Below, one piece after another: positions 24,501 through 36,500 of a stretch of 64,000 bases of DNA. Every line of letters begins with the position of its first letter. The stretch's first letter is position 1. A program made the position numbers and the translations under genes. The notes under the pieces were generated by a model, which saw only the letters and a list, made by a program, of their open reading frames with translations, was not told the DNA's origin and ran no database searches. Source of the DNA: Saccharum officinarum (Eukaryota > Streptophyta > Magnoliopsida > Poales > Poaceae); the NCBI GenBank assembly GCA_020631735.1, contig CM036160.1, positions 116,604,680 through 116,668,679 on the forward strand. The letters run 5' to 3'.

Positions 24501-27500
24501 TTAGCAGGTTTGTCTTCATATGCATGACCCCCGGGAGCCTCACCTCACGGCTCTCAAACGCCTCCTCCGCTACCTCCGGGGCACGCTCGACTACGGCCTC
24601 CTCCTTCACCGGGCCTCCTCCACCGACCTCGTCGTCTACACCGACGCTGACTAGGCGGGGTGCCCGGACACTCGCCGCTCCACCTCCGGCTACGCCGTCC
24701 TCCTAGGTGGCAACCTGGTGTCCTGGTCGTCCAAGCGCCAGCCGGTGGTCTCCCGGTCCAGTGCCAAGGCGGAGTACCGCGCTGTCGCTAACGGCGTGGC
24801 GGAGGCCTCCTGGCTCCGGCGGCTTCTTGCTGAGCTGCACACTCCGCCCTCCCGAAGCACACTGATCTACTGCGACAATGTCAGTGCGGTCTACCTCTCC
24901 ACCAACCCCATCCAGCACCAGAGGACGAAGCATGTGGAGATTGACCTCCACTTTGTCCGTGATCGGGTGGCCATGGGCGAGGTGCGGGTCCTTCATGTTC
25001 CGACGACCTCTCAGTTCGCGGACATCTTCACCAAAGGCCTCCCGTCCTCGACCTTCGCCGAGTTTCGCTCCAGCCTCAACATCACCGGTGGCTAGTTGCG
25101 TCTGTGGGGGGTTGTGTGTGTTCTTTCTTGTTCAGCCTCGAACTCCGCTGCGCCGGTAGTTCAGACTGCGGGGGGTGTTGGAGTATGTGTTTAGGCCCAT
25201 GAGGCTAAGGCCCATGTGGCCCATGTATGGAACCTATATAGCTACCCTTCTAGGGTTAGCCCTAATCTATAGAATCACAATCCTTAACAGAGTCTGCTAG
25301 CTCAGTTGGCATAATGTATCACTTTGTTTTCCTTGAACAGGCAGGAGAGCTGCGTGTCATTGTTTTAAAAAGGTACATGGCGGTCCGATTGCATAATATA
25401 TCTCACATTTACATTCGGCAAATATATCTACATCCCTAAATGTATCTCACATTTACATTTGGGTAAATATATCTATGTCACTAAAAGGGACAACACCAGA
25501 ATATCGAAGATCATTTTCTACTATAATACATTTATAGAAGCCAACAAATTTATGAGACTATGAAAGTATTTTTCAAGACAAATCATATGATTTTCACGTT
25601 TGGAGAAAGTATTTGTGGCTGCTGGCCTTGCCGGGGTAGTTGATGGGTGAATGTATTAAGTAGTCAAAATGTCATGAACAGTAAATGCTGGACGTATACC
25701 AAACACGTTGGTATGTAGTTTAGGGCCTAAAATCATGAATAAAACGCTAGACAGTTTAAGCAGTCAATGATCGTCAAAAAGCAGCGTAAACATCACAATT
25801 ATGCATGACATAAACATCACAATTACACATTATATGAGGAAGGATCAGCAGTAGGGCGATATCTGATACGATAGTTATTCAATAATATTGGTTGATGAAT
25901 ATCATTTAACGAATTAATTTGTGGACAAAATGGAAGACTAAAGTTAACATTCTACCTCTAGAAGCTGTGCCTTAGATTTTTCTTGAAAAGCATAGTATCT
26001 ATTTATATACCGCTACAGTATAAAATTTTTAAACAGTCTAAACGACGCTAGATGTTGGGGGTGATCTGACTATCTAGCATGTGGTGTCTAGGAAAACACT
26101 AAGTTCAGTTTTGTTAATTTTGGCCTTCTGCATTTTTAGGTCTCCCTGCTAATGTATTACATATCTTTTAAGTTTGCGTCTTTTTATATATTTCCCTATG
26201 TATCTATTGCCATCCCCTTACATTTCTCTCTCCTTACCCATGTGCCTATTGACCATCTGTCACTAGAAATTTATGTTCTTCTACAGTTCACTGCTTTTTG
26301 CTTCATCCAACATCAATGTGCCTGGCCACAAGGTCTCAGGCCATATGTCTCGAGGTCTACCTATCTCCTATGATCTTGATCCCAATTACATATGTTTCTA
26401 AAAAATATATATTTAATTCTCTGATCATGGATGCAATAAAATTCATTTAAGTGTATTGAATACCTCCATATATGATGCACGACATCTCTCATGAGCACGC
26501 TCTAAAAATGTGCGTACATACTCCACAAGCTCAGTCGCATAGTTTGGCATCAATTGAACCCATCCAAGAACCTAGGAAGAAAAATAAGGAATTGTAACAA
26601 ATAAATATAATCAAAATTAGAAGGAAAAGACAAGATTTTTTTTGGGCGGGTGGGCGGGTAAACTACCTCTTTGGCTATTATATCAACAGCAAGAAGCCCT
26701 TGAAGCACAGGGCGTCCAAGTTCCACTGATGAACTATACGCTGAGGTTGCATGTACACGTGGTCTAAATGCTGCTGGGCCTATCAAAAGATGCAAGGTAA
26801 TAAAGTTGTACAAATATGTGAGAAAGCATGTAATAATATTTTTGCAGTCATTACTAAATGTTAACAAAGTCTTTGAACTCAATTGTCCATTTCTTCAGAC
26901 AGGTAGGGTCAGAACAATACAGTAACAGCCCATTCACTGTTTAATGGTCCAGCAACAATTGTATGCACATATCACATGATAATAAAACAAGCGTATAATA
27001 TGTTTTTTCATATATGTAATTTGGAAGAAGCAATTTCCAACAAGGGCTCCAAAAAGGATAGGAAAAGAAGTCACATTCATGTACTTTTAAGAAACATGTG
27101 TATATCAAAAAAATACACATGTAAGGACTGATAAGATCAATGGCAGAGCCAGACTAACCTTGTAGTGGACTAGCTGATATATCAAATAAATGGCATGCTA
27201 ATTTGAAAAGATTTTGGATTCTTGATTCCTCTCAATCTCTCGTCCAATCATGGTACTTTGCTCTTTTTTGTTGTTTTAATTACGTATCACTTTCCTTAAA
27301 ACTAATACCGTATCATTACATGCATCGATATGTTTATTAAAATAAATTGACTAATATCAAGTATTGCGGACGCCAAAAATTCTACAAATATATCTGTGGG
27401 CAACAAATTGCTTTTGGACTTCTTAATATCCAGTAACCAATTGATGATTCAAGGTTTCAAAATGGGTCAACCCATCCCGTAGTTTGAGGCACATATTAGT

Positions 27501-30500
27501 TAAGGTACCAGGTTATTATGACTACAACAAGCTCAGCATTGTATTGGTTCCAGAACTAGAAAATTAGAGACAGTTAACAGATGCCAAGGGCACTACATAG
27601 GATGCATGAGCAAACATGAGTCTGGGCCAAAACCAATGTGGTATTAGTGCTAGGATCATTTGGTTAACAGTTACCCCAGACCATTAACCCTAGCTATCTT
27701 GATCAGTCACACATACCCCACAGGCACTATGTGCTTGGAGGAAAAAGATTTCACAATACAACTATTCACACCTAACTATAGGGAAAAAATCAACTTTCAA
27801 CTTCTTAGATCAGTTTCACAGTAGTAGGACTGTTTGCGCCCTATGAACCCAAAAAAATTGAAGTTCTGTGCACAGGCACAAAGTTCCCGTGTTGACTTAC
27901 TGGATATGGCCTGCTGAACACATTTTCGGTAATCTACAAATATTGCTGGCAAGAAGTGCTCCTTCAGAAAGTTATTCACAAAAGCCAATAAGCCATCACT
28001 CCTGCACATGTTAAAAAGCAATAGTAAATAAACATGGTCTAGTTATAAATCTTCCAAGTTCCAACAAAGAGAATCAGTTTTCAGGAAAAAGATGTTGGGC
28101 TTAATATGCTTCATTCCTCCAAATAATGCATATCTGCTATTAGGTAGAAATAATGACTTTGTTTTGGAACAAAGACAATCCCTATTGAGAAGTAGTTACA
28201 TTATGACTGTTCTAACTTACTGCCACAGATACAAGGGCAACAAGTGCCTCATAAAGTAATGTCCTACTGAAGTAAGGAGGGATGATATTATCTGGCAGAT
28301 TAGTACCTTTTTTTCACTTATATCATCTTTGTTGGTAATTCTTATTGAGTTTCATCTCTAGTCTACCCAACTAATTTGAGGACTAAACAGTTTTACGTTA
28401 TTCTTCTTACTGTTTAAGTAGCAGCAACTGATGGTATGATGGCTACCTGGTATTTTGCATATGTTCTAAATAGGTCTTGAATCATCAAATATTACACAGG
28501 TCAATCTACTACAAAAAGCAACAGACAGTTGAGACGACCGTGAACAAGGTCAGATGCAAATACACTAGTTGCCACCAATGTTATTAAGCCCTTGTTTAGT
28601 TCCCAAAATATTTCCCAAAATATTTCAGATTCCCATCACATCGAATCTTTAGACACATGCATGAAGCATTAAATATAGATAAAAAATAAAACTAATTATA
28701 CAGTTTAGACGAAATGGACGAAACGAATCTTTTAAGCCTAGTTAGGCCATGATCAGACAATAATTGCCAAATAACAACAAAAGTGCTACAGTAGTGCTAC
28801 AGTTACATTTCCCAAAATATTTTGGGAACTAAACAAAGGCTAAGTCATTGAATTGTTTATATCAGCTACCCAGACAGTAACTAAGCACCGACTGGAGAAT
28901 ATGACTTGTCTTGAGGGCCTAGTTGCATGGCCAGCAGGCCAGGTGATTAGTTGTGACTAATTATATGACTATTCATCATACAAAAAGACATGGGCTCTTG
29001 GAGAGTTAACCCTAGATGTGATGTATGTTAGTACATCAAAACATCTGTAGGAATGCAGTTAGATGGCAATGATTCAAGTAGAATGGCACTAGGTGAAGGA
29101 GGGCACTGGTTGTAGGAGGAATAGATATACAAAGTCAGTCAGGGAAGAGACGAAAGCAGGGTACAAGGAGAAGAGACTTGCATATTTATTTTCTGCATAA
29201 ACCTAAACCAAAAGACAAAATAGCAGCCTCCTCTTACAATCAGTGTCACCACTAGCAAACATGAGCTAACTGAGATGTTCTTGGCAAAAGAGCTTCTAAC
29301 AAATCTTTAGCTAATCTGAGCTAACATTATATATCAAAGCTGAGCTAACCTATGTGATGCACATATGCTGCTAGTTCACCTTGCTGTCAATGGCCTTGCA
29401 GGTCAGGCGGCCAGCCACCAGCAGGCCAGTCAGCCATAATGTGCACATTACACCTTAGAACTCCTACCACAGCCCACAAGCACACCATGTGACATGAGGT
29501 AAAGAATGAGAACCCCTGGACGCTGCATCCGTCCACTGCCATCCCTGCTTCACTGATGTCAGTGGCTGTGGAGCCCATCAACCGGTTTGCACATGGATGC
29601 TGCCTGATGTCCTCAAGGTCAAGTCCAAGTAAAATCACAGATCCTCCTCTAAGTCTGTTCTGTCGTTCTCTGTTATGTGCAGCTTAGCAGCAGTAACACA
29701 GTATGGCAGACAAGTCAGTCATAATCACAACTAGCTGGTCCACTAGCAACTTGGTTCGACTTTATGACTTAAAAACCATGCCCAGCACTTGTGACCAAAT
29801 TATTCCCAGATTCTAAACACATTAATTAATAAATAAGCTTCCAAGGAAATAAGTTCCACCAAACTTTCTTCTTCTTTACAAGTAATAAGTTCCTCCAGTT
29901 TTGGTTAACAAAAAAAGAACAGATGTGTTCTGCACAATCTATATGCTATATGGACTTTTAAGAACAGTGTTCAACAAGGCACTCTTCCTCGCTAGCCTCT
30001 GTGCTGGGCGGAGGGGTACCACCTTGCCTAGGGGCTAGGGGGTAGGCGGTACCCTAGGCGGCGCTATGCGCGCAGATCCACCTAAGGCAGGGATGCGTGC
30101 GGGCGACGCAGGCGTTGGCTGTGGTGGGGGAGGAAAGGACATCGGGCGGAGGTCGCCGGTGGGGGAGGAGATTTGTGGTAATGAGCTATAGTTGAATACT
30201 GAGATGACATACCTATGTTCCGATGCTATGTAGGTAAATAAAACAAACAAAAAACCTCCTGTGATTGTGCTTGGTACAAAGCCCTATAAGCTATTCGAAG
30301 GTGGCTCTAAATTAGCTGCACAAATGAACCTTATGCTTATTGAAGAACTCCAGAAACGGCTTTTCTAGACCTTAGCTAATGGCAGCTTTAAATCCAAGCT
30401 CTTGATCCTCCAAAGACAAATCTCTTAGGTTTTGACCAATCTTACTACTCTCTTGTTCCTTGTCATTCCTTACAAATTTCATAATAGCTAGAAGGCTCTC

Positions 30501-33500
30501 ATTCAAATTGAAAAATTAAGCCAAAGGCACACCGATAGAATACCAGTAACACAAACCCTCAAACAAGGCAGCATGGATTTATCACTAGTTGTAGATTTAT
30601 GAAAGGCAAAAGTAATTTTAGATTTCAAAGTCAATGTAAATTAAAGTTAGGAGATCTGGCACAATACCCAAGTTGCGAGTACTTCTGAGGCAACATCAAC
30701 CCTATTTTATTCATAAACTGCAAAAAAAAAATCCTCATGAACAACATAATAATGATAATGTGAGACACGTATAAAACAGACAACTACAAGACAGGTCACC
30801 TCAAAGACAGGACGGTAAACAGACGCAGCTAGGAAAATTCCTTGGTCAGGTATGACACTTGCTGTTCCATACCCTTCTTGAGGCACATTGGAATTTCTTC
30901 GCCATCCTTGACCTGTGGTAGATTAAAAATTGAACATACATGGCATAAATACAAATTTAATAGCAAGTACACAAAACCAAGTAAAAACAATAATCAGCCA
31001 AGATGTGTGACTCATGTCGAAATGAAAAACAAAAGGAAGCAGAAAAAATTAAGTACTAGTGACAACATATTGCCAACAGACACATCCAACAAAAGGTTGA
31101 CGAGAAACAAGATTTCGTCAAAATGATGCATAATAAGGTGGTCATCAGTATACCTTCATTTGGCACTGGGGTTGCTGCATCAGTAATGCGGAAAGCAAAA
31201 GAAAGGCCTTCTGATCCATCCCTGCAGGAAGGATGTTTCGTAATACAGTGATGTTAAAAAGAGAAGGAAACACAAAGGCTAGAGATATATTTGTATTAAT
31301 AAAGAAAATATCAGTTTACGTGTTTAAAATTATTTTCTTGACAACAGGCAAATTGAAATTATCTAAGCCATCAAACTAGAAGAACCGATAGATTTGATTC
31401 GAAGTTGGATCTTCTCCAAAATAAAGGACTAGGCATGAAGCAAATGAATAGCCACACAAGCTCTCAATGAGCGAGTGCCAGTATTGTAACCTGCAACAAG
31501 ATGGCTTGTGCCACATGCTAGAGTCAAGCAATGTGGATACAAATAGTCCTATGGAATGACAATTGTATTCAACACTAAAGGGAGTTTTTTTTTCCTCATA
31601 ATCTATTCTCTCCACACTCACCTCAAACAAACAAAAGTGAAGCAAACAGAAGCATGTTTTTGCTGAGAAGAAATAAATGTAATCAGCTAATTGTTTCTTC
31701 ACAAGTTCAGTCCTCTTACTCTTTAAATTAGTAAATGTAGTCAGGCTTCTAAGTTCTGCCCCTAGAGTGTTCGAGAAAAAAAAAGGTCTACCCCTATAGA
31801 AAATTTAGCGGGAGCAACGAAAAGATGTCGAATAAGTGAAAATTTGAAGTCGTTCAAAGCAATCAATAACGATATGAAGTGATCCACAGTTTCAAGCATT
31901 ACTGATCATAAAACCAAGAACACATGTGTCTATTGCTTATGAACCAACATATGCAAAAGAAAGCTATAGCCTGCAAAAATACTATCAATATTGAACCCTA
32001 TATGCATGAGATTCGTATGCAATTTAAACTTCAAAAAAAAAAAATAGCACTTCAGTATGAAAAAGGAGCAGCTGCATGCAAACCGCACATTATAATAAGT
32101 AAACAGATCACCATTCATTTGCTAAGGACATTACATAACAATTGACTCGATCACTTGATTACAATATTGTGAATATGCAAGTAAATTATAGTGATCCATG
32201 TAAAAGGCCACTCATAGGCGAATACTTGCCTCTTTTCCTTCACTGGATCCTTATTTGCAAGCCTAGCTGTCTGGACAGCTGCATCAGCAGTAGCAGCTTC
32301 TGGAGTTGCCCGCAAAATTTCACACAGAAGTTGCTGGCACTCACTCTAACCAAAAAGAAACACAGATGAGAAATGAAGGCATAAGAATTCAAAGAGAACA
32401 CTACAATGGCAGGACTATACATTTCATCGCACAAGGCAGAACATGATTAACCCACACTTCTGACTAACAGGCTCATTACATCAAACCTTTCCAAATAAAA
32501 AAGCATGATAATACACCAAATTTCAAAACATGAATGGATGCATATGCTTTTTTTTCTCGGACGATGCAGGAGAGCTGCGTATCATTTCATTCAAAGAGAG
32601 TACAAAATGTATGGATTGGATATTAAAAAAGCAGATCACAGTAAAAATGATAGGCAGGTAGTATAAAAGGATACCTGCACGACTGATAGAGAGAATGCAA
32701 CGCTGAAACCACCAGTAGCTTGGGAAGATTCGGAGTCTGGATTCCAGCTTGCATCCCCATTTGCAATATGAGGTGTGTTTACGTTATCGACCTCAGTTGA
32801 TTTTTGTTCAAGAAGCTCTCCAACAATAATATGGTTCTCTGACAAGTAAAATAAATTTTAATGTTTGCAAATCAATAAGATACAGGTTTGTATGAAACCA
32901 AACTAACTGATACTTAGCACCTACCAAGTATCTCTACAAGACATTCGAATATTGATTTAAGAAGTTCAGTAGCTGCGCGCTGAGCATCTCCTGTGGGTGC
33001 CATAGCTGGCGAAATGGGACTGACAACTAGTTGTGCTGCCATTACAGATGCGCCACTCTTTGTTTTCTGTTTGAGCATTTGGAACCGGGGAAAGGGTCCA
33101 TTTGAATGCAACACATCAGACGCTTTTGCAGCTTTGTCTATACTGGATTTTGAAGCCTCTTCAGAATATACTTTAATCTTTGAAGTGATAACACCATGGA
33201 TTGTAGGGCGTACTCGTTGGCTGTCATGAAAATGCTACTAATTAAAAACAGCCCAAAAGTTGAAGTGAAAATCAAAATAGCACATGCAAGATTATCTTCC
33301 TATAAACCACAAAATGGAGTTCTAAAGAAATCTTTGTAACATGAGTAAACAACATGCTCTTGTCATGGCTTAAAATACTAACGTATCAGGTAGTTCTAAT
33401 TGTATCTAGAAGGGAGGGAAGGGAGCTTGTTCTGGTACAGCGGTACTAAGTAATAAGTAAGGATGATCTTTGTACATATTTTCCATGTATTAAGTAATAA

Positions 33501-36500
33501 ATAAGGATGATCTAGTTCTCTGGAAGAAATTTCTACGATAACCATTCATGACAATGTTAAGGCCAGATAGCCATGGGCTGTGCTAGACCATGCAGAACAT
33601 TCTAGAATCAGTAGATTAGAGAGTAATAAGTTAGGAAGTAGAGGATTATGTTTATAAAATCACATCTATAGGGTGGCTTGAGTGCCAAGTTGAGTCTCTA
33701 TAAATAGAGGACGATAGAAGGGATTTCCCACTCCCTCCAGCGTTACTGTTCATCACAGACACTGTTGGTGTCACGCCAACAGTACAGTACACAGTATTGC
33801 AGCCCTCCCTCAGCTGTCGCTGCCCTCTTCCTCTCCCTTTCCCTCTCCAATCAATCTAAACCCATAACAGATAAACACAGAGCTTATTCTTCTGTAAGAA
33901 GAATGAAAAACAGATAGGATGAGAAATACCATATCACAGCTCCTGCAGCTGCAACCTTTCCAAGCATGGATAAGCATTGTACCAATGTTCTCAGGTACTT
34001 CACATTAAGGGGGGCATCTGCCTTTATCATTGATTCCTAAAGAAGCATTCAAAACAAATAAATATAAGTGAGGAAACTTGACAGGAAACCATTACACCAC
34101 CATGGATTCAGAAACAAAGACATACAAGAAATTCATCTGGTGTAGCACAGGAAAGAAAGATTGGGATTTCACGAGAAAAACTTTTCGAATCCTTCCTAGT
34201 GTGTCCATCACTTTCACTCATGTCTAAGCTATTATCATCTGGGCCATCAAATGAAGAGCTGAAAAAAAGCAGAGACACAAGTTGCTAATGTATTCCATTC
34301 ATTCAAGAAAGGACCGTAATTACTGAATAACAGTATTATGATATAAATGCCACAAATTCTTAACATGATTCATGGAAGCAAAGATCACGCAATAGCTTAT
34401 GTCTACCATAACTATATGCATCTGTTTATAGGCATGAATGCATGATATTGTGCTGAGATTAACTAGATGTAAGCTGAAGTGTTTTAATGATCAATCACCC
34501 TGAATAAGTATTACTATGAAGCATATAATGTTCACAACTTCACATCAGGCACATATTCATCATAGATGCCTCTACTTGCTAACAAAGTTGCCATATACTT
34601 TTGGGCATTTGATAAAGTCTCCAAAAGAAAACTTTTACCATGAATTTTTTTATAGTAATATACTTTCATAACTTAAGAAAATTGCAATACTGTATGTCTA
34701 ATCTATACATTTAATATTCATGACCAATTGCAGTTTTTTGGTCATTTATCACCTTTAAAATGTTTTGCCAGGAAGTCGCCAGAGTGAAATGCTTTCAGAC
34801 CCTTGGGCACAGGATCAAGTCACCAAAAGGCATATGCATCAAATGCTAGAAAGAGTAGGAAGTTGAACATACCCTCCATCAACAGAACTAACTTTTGGAA
34901 ACCCATCTACTGGCCCACCAATGTGATTGTCACCTTTAATTGATCTAGTTCTCCTTGAAAGAGGTTGCATGCTATTTACCAAGCGCCCAGCAGCTGTAGA
35001 AGTCGGTACTTCCTCACCGTCAACCATACTTAAAGTGGCAGAGCTGCAGAGAAAATCTTGGAAAGTGAACAATTGTTGATCAATGATGGAATCACAGCAG
35101 TCAATTACATGACACATATTATTTACCACTACCAAAGGAGAAATCACATCAAAATGAGATTTTCAGTGCAGAACACAGTCACCAGTGCCAACATCATTAT
35201 ACTTAAGTAAATATGTGATATGCCGTAGAAAGCATGTAATATAAAAAAAGAAGCAGCTACAGAAACAACTGAGAATTGAGATCATCAAAGAAGGCCAGAA
35301 GAAATAAAGGCATACCTATATTCGCCATTATTGTACAAATGGCCATGCAACTCTTCCAAAATTTTGTAAAATAGTACTCCTCGCAGCTTTGTTAGATCAG
35401 AACGAATATCTTGAAGAGCACCTACCTTTAAATTTTTGTTAGCTTGTGACATTGCTATGTTGGAAGAAAATTAGAAGAATATTTGCAAGCTCATGATAGG
35501 CTATACAGTTGTCTTGAGCCACATGCCATATAAGGGTGGACAACCAACCCAAAGGACATAGAATAATGACATAATAACTAACAAAACCTATCAAATATAT
35601 TCTGTCATCACTCTGGGAACTAAATGCGCAAGTGCTTAAATCTATTTAATAACCACAAATGCTGCTGATCTAAAGTTTTAACAAAGTCATCAATATATGT
35701 CCATCAAATTAAACCATGGGTAATAACAACTACCAATCTGTGTGAGATTTTTGCAAAACCTTTATCCAGTTGTCAGAGAAAATCGATAGAATTCTTACTA
35801 ACTTCAATGCTGAGTGTTGGCCTACAAAAATGTGACATGTCCAGCAATTGAGTGTAGCAGAGATGCGTATGTTGCGTTGGTGTTGTGGGCACACAAGGAG
35901 GGATAGAGTCCGGAACGACGATATTCGGGATAGGGTTGGGGTGGCACCAATTGAGGAGAAATTGATTCAACATCGGTTGAGATGGTTTGGACATGTTCAA
36001 CGGAGGCCTCCTGAGGCGCCGGTGCGTAGTGGGGTTCTAAAGCGGGCCGATAATGTAAAGAGCGGTAGAGGTCGACCTAAACTAACTTGGGACGAGTCCG
36101 TTAAGAGAGACCTTAAGGAGTGGAATATTTCTAAGGATTTAGCTATGGACAGGAGCGCTTGGAGACTGGCAATCAACGTGCCTGAACCGTGACCTCTTTC
36201 TGTCTTGTGCCTTTTATGTTCCTTTATGTGTCTCCTGTTTATCGTCTCTTTTGGGTTTCATCTCTAGCCTACCCCAACTTGCTTGGGACAAAAGGCTATG
36301 TTGTTGATGTTGTTGTTGTTGTTGTTCAATATTTGCATTTTGCAATAGTCATCATTTTCATCAGGTCTAACTACTAAGACTAGCTAGGTACCCAACGCAT
36401 TTACCCATTCATCAGAAGGGACACTGCAAAAGGGGCTCCTCAGTCACAAATGAGAAACACAGCCTAACAGCAAATTTGGATCCTGGACATTTGCTGAGTT

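Larger units (their letters stand above)
22375..25289 (+). mobile_element. Ty1/copia copy 2, internally deleted, in SEC8 intron 17
   Basis: 2915-bp element on the plus strand, so antisense to SEC8, with 114-bp LTRs and the 5-bp duplication GAGTC (22370-22374 and 25290-25294). LTR and RT sequence show it to be a sibling of the 5.6-kb copy at 9072-14691. About 2.7 kb are missing: the N-terminal gag is joined directly to the integrase C-terminus near 22955, so core gag, protease and integrase core are gone. The LTRs differ at one site only (G/A in the CTATATGG/CTATATAG segment), so insertion is recent. It cannot be autonomous. Confidence 0.96.

Noticed and set aside
29387..30250. Short minus-strand frames in SEC8 intron 14
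   Set aside because: No conserved SEC8 sequence and no splice sites joining them in frame; treated as intron.
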